A stretch of DNA of 64,000 bases from Lunularia cruciata (lineage: Eukaryota > Streptophyta > Marchantiopsida > Lunulariales > Lunulariaceae). The first letter of the stretch is position 1. Each line of letters opens with the position of its first letter. Below, one piece after another: positions 11,745 through 22,100 of the stretch. The DNA is taken from NCBI GenBank assembly GCA_948567375.1, contig OX419757.1, forward strand, positions 30,380,001-30,444,000. The letters run 5' to 3'. A program made the translations under genes and the position numbers. The notes beneath the pieces are model-generated. The model saw only the letters and a list, made by a program, of their open reading frames with translations, was not told the origin of the DNA and ran no database searches.

Positions 11745-12056
11745 TTGAAAGCAAGAAAGATTTACTGCACACACTCATGGCTTCCAGCGATTTCGGCAGG
11801 ACTTTGTGAGCTGCAAATCGAAAGTTCACTCACAATAGATGCGATGGCTAATCCGAAGGTGGATGAGATTGGTTTGAATCAGCTGGAATGGTTTGAATCC
11901 AGACGAAATAGAGCATCTTCGAGAAGATTCTGGAAGCCAGATGGGAATCCCAGCGAATCGAATAGGGATCTGGAACGGTGACACGAATGACCTGCGTAAT
12001 GTTCACCACATGAAACATGACCAACATATCACGGTCGAAAGTCCAGAGTCATCGCA
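11745..12056 (+). pseudogene. Coding-like stretch, two competing frames, unknown
   Basis: Two overlapping plus-strand frames look protein-like. One (11745-11981, 78 codons) ends in a Ser/Arg/Asn-rich tail. The other is open from about 11880 to 12056 and is rich in Asp, Glu, His and Asn. Base composition here is more GC-rich than the flanks, like the 11.1-11.7 kb segments, so this may be a further exon of the same candidate gene or of a neighbouring decayed one. I cannot assign a family or choose the frame. Confidence 0.25.
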
Positions 12057-13100
12057 GTTTTAGTCCAGAAGGACTACTAGGTTTCGGCATCTGAAGTCTC
12101 CGTTGTAACTCTAGGCAGTTGTCCAAAGTTTAGCGTCTCTTTCTGAGATCGGACCACAGTTCCAAGACGTTTACAATCTTAGGTCTCAGGATGGCGTATG
12201 TACAGAATCGGAAATACGGTTCTCACCAATATACATCATTGTTAAATGAAGACCAGGTGTTTGAAAACGTATTTACCGAATACCTAAGTTCAAATTCAAA
12301 TTCTTTCGATTCCACAATGAGCACGTGATGAACTTTGACTCTGACTAGGTCGTCCTCCCTTGGTTTCCTTGTGCTAGTGATGTTTACACATGTCATGCAT
12401 TTTGAACTATTGATATAATCTTGAAGTTTAAAAGGAAAATGGAAAGAGCTTTTCGAGATGATGGGATCTTAACTTATCCCATTAAACATGACTGTGGACC
12501 TTTTCGGTAAGTATTCCTGTAATAATAATAAAAAAGGTTATCTTCTATTCTTTCCAATATCTACATAATGTCACAGCACATGAAAATCACGCTAATCAAA
12601 GCTTAGATGATCGTAAGCTTGCAGCAAAAGAAGAGAGACAAATAATATGAAGTTTTATTTTTCAATTAAAGTATTGTCTTGTCTTTATATTCTATTCTGT
12701 TCTGTGTCAATGAAAAATTTCCTCTATAGTTACAGATGCTGTGATCAGGCCCACGTGCTCATCCCTTTCATTTATTAATTTCATACTGGCTGTTTTTCTG
12801 GCTCTGGGATTGATATTTGCAGGACATATTCACATTCAACTTGATAATGGTCCTCATCCTGTAGACGAGTTTAACGAAGCTTAATTTTTATTTTACTAAC
12901 TTTCTTTGGATAACAACTTGCGTTGATATCCTTATGTTCTATTTCTTTCCAGATTGATAGCGACGTGAGTATCTATTCTTAAACACCTTCCAACCAACAC
13001 AATTGAACTTTGGTCACGCGTAAAGTGTACTACATAAATAAATAGATTTCGTTTCTATCTGGTGAACCTGAACAATTCATCGAACTAGAAACCCGAAAAA
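12057..13100. other. Non-coding with one exon-like patch
   Basis: Mostly AT-rich. At about 12822 a TTTGCAG acceptor-like site is followed by about 20 open plus-strand codons and a TAA, which could be a terminal exon of the 11147 gene but is too short to assert. Nothing else is supported. Confidence 0.3.
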
Positions 13101-13101
13101 G

Positions 13102-13335
13102 TCAGATGATAAGAATGAAGCCTCTGTTTGATGTTCCCAACATTTTATAATTGTCCATGTTTGTCCAGAAGAGTGTTTTCAAGAGGAATCGTTCTGTGCG
13201 TACATACATGGAGATAAATTCCTGTCGCTTGTGATGCTGGTCCACAGAATCCAGACTCTGTGTAATATTAGGGCGTTTCAATAATGCCCTTTCCACCTCC
13301 GGTAAATATCCTGAAAAAAGATATACGGGTACCAT
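13102..13335 (-). CDS. Possible exon of an unidentified minus-strand gene
   Basis: The minus-strand frame of 77 codons contains a strong acceptor-like polypyrimidine-AG (ending TTTTTTCAG, about 13315-13323). It is followed by a protein-like segment rich in Glu, Arg, Lys and Gln, and a GTATGT donor-like site near 13210. The likely exon is therefore about 13212-13314. I recognise no family and found no adjoining exon, so this is weak. Confidence 0.25.
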   Translation of the reverse strand: MVPVYLFSGYLPEVERALLKRPNITQSLDSVDQHHKRQEFISMYVRTERFLLKTLFWTNMDNYKMLGTSNRGFILII

Positions 13336-13745
13336 TGGATTATTTTACGGGTAGTGGGCGGTGGGGTACTCAAGAGTTTTTCGGTGGAGACGTGGAAAAT
13401 ATTTACGGGAACTCCAAATTGTGATCGTAGGTTTGTACGGGTGATCCCATAAATATTAATTCTTGCCTGTTCTTAAGTATTATTAATCACCTGATATTAC
13501 ATTTAGTTCTATTTACCTGATTTGAAAAAGAGAGTCTAGATTAGCGCAAACAAATTAGGATCAGAGAGTTGAATATAGAGAAATGAACAACGAAAGAGTC
13601 GTCAAAAAACTACGAGAGTCATGAAAGAATCACTTTGTTAAATTGTCGATTTCTTGCCCGTTTAAAAAACAAGGGACCAAGAGAACATGATCAAGATCGT
13701 TTGAATGGATTAGATCGCATGGAAAATCACAAGGATTGAGTCTTG
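13336..13745. other. No gene seen
   Basis: AT-rich sequence with no protein-like frame or repeat that I can support. Confidence 0.35.
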
Positions 13746-14190
13746 TTGAAGAAAATATAAGAGAGTTGAGAAAATCATGAAAGAATCTCCTAAAGTCGAG
13801 TCCACTTGAGACACTCTAGTTCAATTTAAAGAGTTTAGAGCGTGAAATGATGGAGAAGTCGAGGGGAGATCGAGAGGGCTTTGTGTTTGAAGGGTTTGGG
13901 TACACGAAAATAAACTACGAGAGAGTGGATAATATCGAGTTCACTTTAGAGACTCTTGTTCAATTTAGAGATTTTAGAGCGTGACATTGTTGAGACAGCT
14001 AGGGGAGACCAGAGAGTTCTGTGTTTGAAGGGATTGGGTCCAGGGAAAGGAACTATGAGTAAATCTTGAAAGAGAATCAAGAAAGTATCTTAATGAGTCG
14101 AGTTCAATTTAGATTGTTGAAACTGTCAAGCAGAGGAGAGAAAAGAGTTCTTTGCATATGAATCGATGGGATTCTGCATTTGAATGTTGC
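13746..14190. repeat. Tandem repeat, about 130-170 bp unit, three diverged copies
   Basis: Copies at about 13770-13905 and 13935-14045 share the ordered landmarks CGAGTTCACTT or CGAGTCCACTT, GTTCAATTTA, TTTTAGAGCGTGA, GGGGAGA and TGTGTTTGAAGG. A third, weaker copy at about 14095-14190 keeps GAGTCGAGTTCAATTTAGA and GAGTTCTTTG. No coding frame runs through the units. Confidence 0.55.
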
Positions 14191-14700
14191 CTTTGGAGAG
14201 AGTGGGACCTGCCTAGAGAAAAAATTTCATTTAGTGAAAGAAATTACCTTATTGTGTTGTGCATGAAAAGTTTAGTGGAAAGTTTGTATACATATGTGGT
14301 TTTTGAACCCCTAATATTTTGAACATATATTATTAGGTACAAAATATTAAAACCCATAATAATATGTGTTCATGTGATTATTCATTTGGAAAAAGCACTG
14401 TTCAGGTTGTATCTAATGATTTCTCATTTGAAAAAGACATGTTGAGATGGATTTTCATTAGTTTGTACATTTATGTTATCCCTAATATTTGATTGTTTGA
14501 AAAAAGACATGCTCAGAAGGTCTTCTATATTTGGTATGGTGTGAGCATATGTTGTGTGTTGCTAGTGACCCTGTGACAAGTTATAATGTTCTAATGCACA
14601 AAGTATTGAAATAGTGAAATTGAAATTTTTTGATCGAGAACTAAAAGTATTCATAATTGAACTGAGAAATGGGAATCGAAATTATTTATATTAGCATCTT
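14191..14700. other. No gene seen
   Basis: AT-rich, including a palindromic cluster of ATATTAT/ATAATAT motifs around 14310-14365. No gene is supported. Confidence 0.35.
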
Positions 14701-14704
14701 AAAG

Positions 14705-14890
14705 GTTAGATTTTATCATCTAGAAATCTCAAGATTTAAAATTAAATTCATGGGAAGTAAACATATTAGAATCCCTTCTTCTTGGTGAGACCTTAGCAAA
14801 CAGAACCACTTCTTGTTGTTGAATGAAACCTACGCGGAACTCTTCTTCTCGGCGAGTGCTTAGCAAATCTCTTGCAAAACCCCTACCCAA
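14705..14890 (+). repeat. Left copy of a direct repeat flanking an exon-like segment
   Basis: Landmarks in order: AGAAATCTCAAGATTTAAA, AATTCATGGGAA, CCCTTCTTCTTGG, CACTTCTTGTTGTTGAATGA, GCGGAAC, TCTTCTCGGCGAG and AGCAAATC. The same order recurs in the same orientation at 15665-15860. The pair brackets about 0.78 kb that contains a protein-like minus-strand segment. They could be short LTR-like termini of a small retroelement, or just two copies of a local repeat. Confidence 0.45.
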
Positions 14891-15255
14891 CTAGGCACCA
14901 GGTCACTAACATTTAATTCTTCAACCCCGTTGACTTAATCAACAAGTTGAATTGAATTGTAGGAAAACAATCGCTTGGGATCAAGTTGTACGGAACAAAC
15001 CTATCAACCCCATCTGCAGACACGGTGATCAAGCCGGGAGTCCAATATATGTAATCACTTACATGCAAAAGCTGTTCAAGGAAACATCATAGCCTATTGA
15101 TACCAACAAAGTTCCTCTATACGGGTAATATGGGCCTGTCTAACTTCTCCTCCAACATTGCTACATCCAAAGTCTTACATATTGCTACAGCCTGTGTGCC
15201 CAGATAAATAAGATGTTAGGTGGTGAGAGAGACAACATTACACAACTTAATTTTA

Positions 15256-15672
15256 TCAAGGAGAAAGCATAATTCCAACTGATGAGCTATTGTCTTGCTC
15301 AAACTGAAAGGAGATGGGAACAAATTCTTTGCTTACTTCTTTGAAGGACTCTTTGATTCTATGCACAGAATCTTGGCCAGCGCCGGCTCTTCCTAATGCC
15401 ACATAAGTGAAAAGAAGACGTATCGCCCAGAATATTTCCATTGAGTACCTTGAATGGAGGCCTAAGGAAAGTTTGACGTCTGACGTATTTTGGGGAATTC
15501 TAGTGTCAAGTTTGGTTGATGCTATTATTGTCCTGGTCAGCTCTGGATCCATCTGTGAAGGTTGCAATAGAATGTTAAACCTCAGGCATATGGTGGGGAA
15601 AATCACTAGATATTCTTCGAAGTTGAAAGAGAAGCTTTTGTTCACAAATCTCAAATTTAAAGGTAAATTCAT
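15256..15672 (-). pseudogene. Exon-like minus-strand segment, unknown protein
   Basis: The frame is open for 138 codons. Its centre looks like a true exon: a CCTTCACAG acceptor at about 15555 is followed by a Met-Asp-Pro-Glu segment of about 75 codons, amphipathic with Arg/Lys/Glu/Leu and a Trp-Ala-Ile-Arg-Leu-Leu-Phe patch. A GTAAGC donor-like site follows near 15333. I do not recognise the family. It lies downstream of the SRA-SET pseudogene on the same strand, but SUVH proteins have no such segment after the SET domain. Being bracketed by direct repeats, it may be a captured gene fragment. Confidence 0.35.
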
Positions 15673-15860
15673 GATTCAGAAATCTCAAGATTTAAAGTTA
15701 AATTCATGGGAAATAAAATATAAGAAACCCTTTCTTCTCGGCAAGAGATTAGCGGGCGAAACCCCTTCTTCTTGAATGAAACCGAAGCGGAACCACTTCT
15801 TCTTGAACAAAACTTGAGCGGAACACCTTCTTCTCGGTGAGAGGTGAGCAAATCCCAAGC
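15665..15860 (+). repeat. Right copy of the direct repeat, with internal 31-34 bp tandem units
   Basis: This repeats the landmarks of 14705-14890. Inside, at about 15745-15855, a unit of the form CTTCTTCTTGAAnnAAACnnnAGCGGAA occurs in about three successive diverged copies, ending with CTTCTTCTCGGTGAGAGG. Related AGCAAATCC and AACCCGAGCAG words recur around 16.79-16.92 kb. Confidence 0.5.
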
Positions 15861-16067
15861 AGGGATCTGCTAAAGGATTTACCCAAGCCATTAAAGTTAT
15901 CAAGATGGGAGGAAACTGTACCTTGTGTATATACATCAAAAACTCCTTACAAGGCAATCATTGAGTAAAGAAAGTGCCTCTTTAGCATGGGTGTCTCTAA
16001 TATTTAGAAGAGATTCTGGATTTGTGATTGAAATAGTTCAAAATCCTACAGCAAGCTTTGATCCATG

Positions 16068-16755
16068 TTAGTACAACCTTCCATTGCACTTTGGAGCACC
16101 ACATAAGTGCTTAGAAAACTTTTCTTGGCCATTAGGTTTCACTGCGGTCACCACATACATGTAATCATATGTGAGCTCTTGGAATGGTGAAATTTTCTCC
16201 ATGGCAACTAGCATGACATGGGGAAACTGCATGTCATGGTGGTCATAAACACATGGTGCAAAAACAAGTTCCCATTGCCAACGAGAATCAATGGGGATAT
16301 TAGTTGCGGTTAACCTTCCTTTTGGTTGAGCTTTTAGCAAACTGAAGCCATGTCATGGTAACAATCCTTCATATCATACAGCCCATCGTAGTAATATATT
16401 TTTCTTAATAGACTTATTGTGCCATCTGATTTCTTCACCTTGTAACCTCTTATCATACGAATAGAGAGCCCAAAATCACAACAGTTCTTCAAAGTAACGT
16501 TGCCTCTGACTACCTCCTGATTGTGCCTCTGTCTTTTATCGCCTTTGTAATTTTTGCTACCTTGACCAATGTAGAATAAAATATCTCCTTCACCTTTATC
16601 ATCTTTGTAACCTCCCAAAGCAATGATGCTTACGGCGACTACAAGAGGATTGCCATTTATATTTCTATGCTTATTTTTATTTGATAAAATATGATCAATA
16701 CCTCGTTGCAACTGCCTATTTAAGGATATGATAAAAATTCCCTCTGATAATAAAA
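16068..16755 (-). pseudogene. Broken SUVH-type histone H3K9 methyltransferase (SRA + partial SET)
   Basis: Reading on the minus strand, about 16755-16340 encodes an SRA/YDG domain: an ID(H/Y) start, the GGYKDDKGEGD block, YIGQG, an RGN-LKN block, MIRGYK, and KIYYYDGLY near the end. Immediately after, at about 16340-16068 and in a shifted frame, follows the end of a SET domain: a YDHHDM block, PHVMLVAME, ELTYDY, and a post-SET tail CGAPKCNGRLY before TAA. In intact plant SUVH proteins a Cys-rich pre-SET region and the first half of SET lie between. Both are missing, so about 150 residues are deleted, the junction is frameshifted and the first post-SET cysteine is replaced. The methylated-DNA reader is largely kept and the catalytic part is lost. 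SUVH genes are often intronless, so a deleted genomic copy or a retrocopy are both possible. Not expected to be active. Confidence 0.85.
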
Positions 16756-17182
<427 letters not shown>

Positions 17183-17704
17183 AAGTGCTGCCAATACATT
17201 TGTGGAAAAGTATTCAAGTGTTCCATAATCCTACTACTAATCGTTAACCATATATAAGAAGTGTGGCCGTTACATTTGGGGAAAATTGTTCAAGTATTCC
17301 AGAGCCCTACTATTAATTCTTCAACTTTGTGTCATAGAGCTCTCCTGCTAATCACGGTACATATTTTGGTGTTGCGCTACTATTATTAAAGTAACTAAGA
17401 GAACTTTAATTACAATTCCCTTTCACTGTAATTGTTGCACTTGAACTACAACTCTAATCGCAGTCACTTGAATTGCAGAGAATCTAGAGGAACGAAGGTG
17501 GTAGAGTCTATAGTGCCAGGATTGCCACAAACGGGACTCGGATATGTAGAAAGAACTCTGGATTCAAAAGGGGGTGTGCACTCTATTATATTAGCAATCT
17601 CAAATTTCTCGGTAAGCTAACCAGGCACACTATCTTTTTCTCTACACTCCACTCCCCAAAAATACCGGTGGTCCATATAATCCATAAACATTACTTTGTG
17701 GTCC

Positions 17705-17733
17705 TCTAACCTCTTGGCATCCAAGAGGTTAGA
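17705..17733. other. Perfect 13-bp hairpin, CAT loop
   Basis: TCTAACCTCTTGG pairs with CCAAGAGGTTAGA around a three-base loop. Inside the possible LTR; function unknown. Confidence 0.8.
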
Positions 17734-17854
17734 ACCTGTATGGGCTCAATAGCTTTACCTTGCTTCAAGCCGATTTCCAATTTCCCTCAATTTCCTTTGT
17801 CTACCATCCTCTCATTTCCCTCATCAATCATCGATCCCTCTCTAGTGGTCCTAG

Positions 17855-18045
17855 TATCCCATGGCATATAATTAAAATAAGGTTGCTGGTTTTACCCCGT
17901 AATTATTAATCTATCTTGCATGAGGGAAATGGAAATATGTGGCACTCTTTTTCGTTCTAGTACCCCATGATATATAATTAGGATTAGTTTGAATAATTTT
18001 ACTTTACAAATATTAATCTCCCGCATTCACAAGGGAAATGGAAAC
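17855..18045 (+). repeat. Direct duplication of about 100 bp
   Basis: The ordered blocks CTAGTATCCCATG-ATATAATTA, TTTTAC, ATTATTAATCT and AGGGAAATGGAAA occur at about 17855-17935 and again, diverged, at about 17958-18045. Confidence 0.6.
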
Positions 18046-18112
18046 GACCATAGGGTAGTAAATCTCCCTATCTCGTCAATATATTTATAACCATACCCTT
18101 AAATATATTTAC

Positions 18113-18153
18113 GAGCATTTCCTTTTTGCATCCTCTGCAAAAAGGAAATGCTC
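18113..18153. other. Perfect 18-bp stem hairpin
   Basis: GAGCATTTCCTTTTTGCA (18113-18130) and TGCAAAAAGGAAATGCTC (18136-18153) are exact reverse complements around a five-base TCCTC loop. It lies about 100 bp upstream of the primer-site-like sequence. It does not look like a terminator; a small inverted duplication is the simplest explanation. Confidence 0.85.
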
Positions 18154-18255
18154 CTCTGCGTCCTCTTTGTAAGGTACAAGCTTTTTATGGGTAAGAGGCC
18201 TTACCCCGGAAACTTGGGTTAAAAAATTCAATGTACGTACGTATTCGTCCATGAT

Positions 18256-18267
18256 TGGTATCAGAGA
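18256..18267 (+). promoter_or_regulatory. Primer-binding-site-like sequence (initiator-Met tRNA)
   Basis: TGGTATCAGAGA matches the common plant retrotransposon primer site TGGTATCAGAGC at 11 of 12 positions and follows a CA-ending segment by four bases. It indicates that an LTR retroelement once began here. No gag or pol reading frame follows within the next kilobase. Confidence 0.45.
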
Positions 18268-19100
18268 CGAATACACACGAAAAGTGTCTTATGACCGTGC
18301 CAAAGATGGATGCCGGACACACGCGACATTTTAGTCGAAGTCTAAATACGCAATACCTTATTCGTTTAGGTGGGTTCAGGAAATTTATGTAGTTGGAGTG
18401 GAATCCGGAACATCTCCGCCTGATAAGACACTAGAAAACGTCCTGATAAGAACATAAGACCTAGGCGAGGCGGTAACAATGCAGCTGGGTACTTCTACTC
18501 GATAATGAGAGTGTACTTCCCTCTAATCCCGCTATACATGCAAATTGGCTTTTAAGTATTATTTAATTATATGAGTTGCTATTTATGTGTTACTTAGCCT
18601 ATGCCATCATGTTTCATGTCTCCTTGTCTCAAAGCGTATTTTACGGAACTATCATGTAGTTAACTTTGATCTATCATTAATTTAATTAGTTTTGATCTTA
18701 TTTCCGAGGAGGGTCACTTTTATCAAGTCTAACACTGAAAAATCACGTTAATATATGTCATATACGGTAATCAACTTTTAAAATTCTTTTATAAAACTTG
18801 AATAATATTTTAAGCCTTATTTAATACTTAAAATGTCAATTTATACACACAATTTTAAAACTATATTTCATGCATTCATGTTGTTCAACTTCATGTATTT
18901 TATGACTAAATTATTTTATATAAAAATTTATATGAAAAATATTATACCTTGTCCAAAAATATTTATTGATTATAAATTCAAAATGATCTATCCCCGTTCG
19001 ATGGAATTTAGGTCTATGGGCTCCATTGGATGTTACTTCTAGATATTGCACTCTAGTCGGAAATATTGATCTTCAAGGAAATTAAGCTAATAAACTGTAT
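18268..19100. other. AT-rich, no gene supported
   Basis: If the primer site is real this would be leader sequence of a decayed element. The frame at 18833-19042 is Phe/Ile/Met/Tyr-rich as expected of translated AT-rich DNA and is not supported as a gene. Confidence 0.4.
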
Positions 19101-19199
19101 TGATACTTGACCACTAGAAAATTGTCATCTATCCTTGAAGTAGAAGTCAAAAGAGATCCTCAATACATGGATTTATAAAAAAAACTTCAAGATTACTCC

Positions 19200-22100
19200 A
19201 AAAGAAAGGGGAAGGAATACAAGGCACAACCAAGCGCAAAGAGGAAAAAAGAGCATAAGGTCCACTCATCCTAAGTTACCAAGAAAGAAATATAAACAAG
19301 GCCCAAATGCACACATGGGAAAAAGCACATTAACAACAAGCACCTTGAGGTAAGGATAGGAAGCCAAATCAAGTTTACTCATGAGTTGTGTGGTAGAGGT
19401 CCTCCAATGATATGCATGGTAAGTAGGAGGGGAGAGGACCATAGCTGTGTTGCTCATCGGTGAACACCCAAAGCCTGAGCATGTTGTAAAGTGACTAAGA
19501 CACATTGTCTATAGTAGGAAGTGAGCATGGCTAGGGAGATAGCCAATGCCACTCTCGTCTGCAAGGAACCTCATGCTACCTCCTTGAGGTGGTTGTCAAA
19601 TTGGTGGTGAAGGTGCCCAAAAATCTCAATCTCCAAGGAGACAAAGGTGTAAGTGGATAGCCGAGGAGTGTAGTGGTTCTCCTTACTCTAGGCAATGGTC
19701 ATTGTTGCTCCCACTTGTGCACTTGCACAAACCAATGATTTTACTTGTAGGGGGTTTGTGTAATACCATTACTATGCTTATCCTAATCACTATGCTTATA
19801 GTAGGCATCCATCACCTTCAATGTGACTTGTGCGTCATGCAACTTGTATCCTTTTCGTTAGATGTTTACCTTGGACAATCCTAATCCAACATGATAATGT
19901 ACTAATGACTCTTAATTATAGTCCTAACTTGGGACCTCCTGCAGGTGGATTCACACCAAAGGATTCATGCAGAAAAATTCCTACCATTTCACCCTATGAC
20001 ATAGCACTCTCTTACTACCTTGTACTCTGGGCAAGCTGCTACCTTTTCTTCTTTGCTTTGTTAGTGGGAGAGAAGAATTGTGACTTCATATGGTAGTAGG
20101 TTCTCATACGGTCTCTCTCTTGGTAGTCCCAAAAAATGAAGTCCCATACATCAATAAACCCATCCATATGAGCTATCTCTAAATTCCTTCCAAGTTTACA
20201 ATCCCACATGTTAGCTTGCTAGACCAGATATATGGAAAGGTGAGGTTCTTGATCTCCCAAAAAAATTAGTTGAAGGCTCCTTCCTCCTTCACATCATTCC
20301 GTCGTAGCTGATGGTATAACTAGGCTAAGACTTTGTGGTACACTACTGCAAAAAAAGACTATAGGATCCTTGGAGGTGTACCATTGCCCCCAACATTTCT
20401 CCAACATGTCCATAATTTCTTGCACTCTTGCAAGGTGATGCCTTACTTTGGGCCAACAATGTGGCTTCTTCCCATAAGAGAAACAATGAATTCATCCTAA
20501 ACAAGGTACTTCCAAATCCAATCATTCTTGAAGTGCATCCCTTAATCCCCTAAGAAGAGCATCCAATGAGGCGGATAAGCCTATTGTCTAAATGTTGGTA
20601 TAGGTATCAATGGTTTGGGTGGGACCTTTAAATCCCAAAGACAACCAACACAACAAAATATCTATTGGGATCAATAATCCAGCATGGTCTTGGAGTCATA
20701 AAAAGACATGTGAGATTCAATCATGTCCAAGAACATAGTGAAAATCCTCATGTACTATAGTAGGAAGAATAAGACTCCTTACTCTGATTTTCCATTGTGG
20801 GTGGTAGGATATGGGAAGTCCTTTCACTATGGGCTTGCTCAATTCTAGGATGTACAATATAGCTCCCAAAGCAGTTTGGACCGCTTGAATCATGCTCTTC
20901 CTTGTTGAGAGGTCTACATCTTGCACCTTATCATAACATTTGACCATGCAAGCACCAAGGGACTCATAAGTCAAGGAACACTTGAAGTCCCAATTGTGGG
21001 AAGTCTGGACTTGTTTCTCTAACACATTGAGGACATGTCTAGCAAGTGGACAAAGTTGGTCTGTGTCTTCTCTCTCAATTAATCAAAAGCTGACCAGAAT
21101 TCTTGCACCACCATACTAATTTTCACATTCTATGATCCGGGATTGCTATTGATGGTAGCATTGCGGGCAGTTTGTAGTCGGGTATCCTTGTGGATATGAG
21201 AGATTTCCATGTTTGTCAATTGAGCCACTTTGATGTATTCCCTTGTTGGGCATATATGTGGCTTCAAAACTAAGCCCTAGCTAACTAGTGTGAGGCAATC
21301 TATCAAATATCTCAAGGTGAAGCATGGGAGATGTACTGCCACATAGGTCAACTTGTAGGGAATTGCCAAATGGATGTCTCCTTGTAGGATAGCTTCCACA
21401 AGAGTGCACATTGTCCTCTAGAGTTCCCAAAATTCCACACTAAATGCCCATAGAGAAGCAAATTTTTTGTCCCTAGAGTTGCTTGAAGAGAAAAATGATA
21501 GTTGATTGCTGCTCATGTGATCAACAAAGCAAGATCAAATAGGTAGATCTGCTCCATCAAGGTGAAGACTAACATCTCTCATTGTAGTTGGCTTAAGACA
21601 AAAAATATCTCCCTCTTCATATCTTGGGGGAGGTTGGGACAAGGAAGGAAGGAGTACCAGGCCAATTGCTCCTTGTCCACTTTGCATAATGCCTATGCTG
21701 TTGGTTCAACTTGATTCACATTGATAACTCTTAGAGGCCAAATTGTCATGAAGAACAGGAGTGTAGTAATTGCTATGGGACTATAGCTAGACTTGTGGTG
21801 AGTAGAGAACACTAAGAGTAGCCACTCATGAAAGTCATGGGGATCTTGTGGAAGTTGCCTTAGTCAATCTAGGAAGGATTTTGGTACCAAGGCCCATATT
21901 TCTATCATGTGCCATGCATAACTTTCTAACCCTTTGATATTCTGCATATGCAAAGTGGCAATTATTTTCTCTATGGAATCCCTATGCCTTGTGCCTAGGA
22001 GAGAGAGTCATGAAGTACAAGAACTTGTCTTCCAGAGTAATGGTACTTTTAGCTAATAGTGTCACCAGTTCTGTGGCCTCCAAGGGTAAGTTGGCTTCTA

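Larger units (their letters stand above)
17640..18251 (+). mobile_element. Possible LTR (uncharacterised family), right end at about 18251
   Basis: The right end is suggested by CGTCCA followed four bases later by a primer-binding-site-like sequence. The segment contains a direct duplication of about 100 bp (17855-17940 and 17955-18045), resembling repeated promoter blocks of LTRs, and TATA-like sequence near 18080. I could not locate a matching left end or a second LTR, so the left coordinate is a guess and the call is tentative. Confidence 0.3.

Noticed and set aside
18833-19042. 69-codon plus-strand ORF
   Set aside because: Phe/Ile/Met/Tyr-rich composition expected of translated AT-rich DNA; no motif or splice context.
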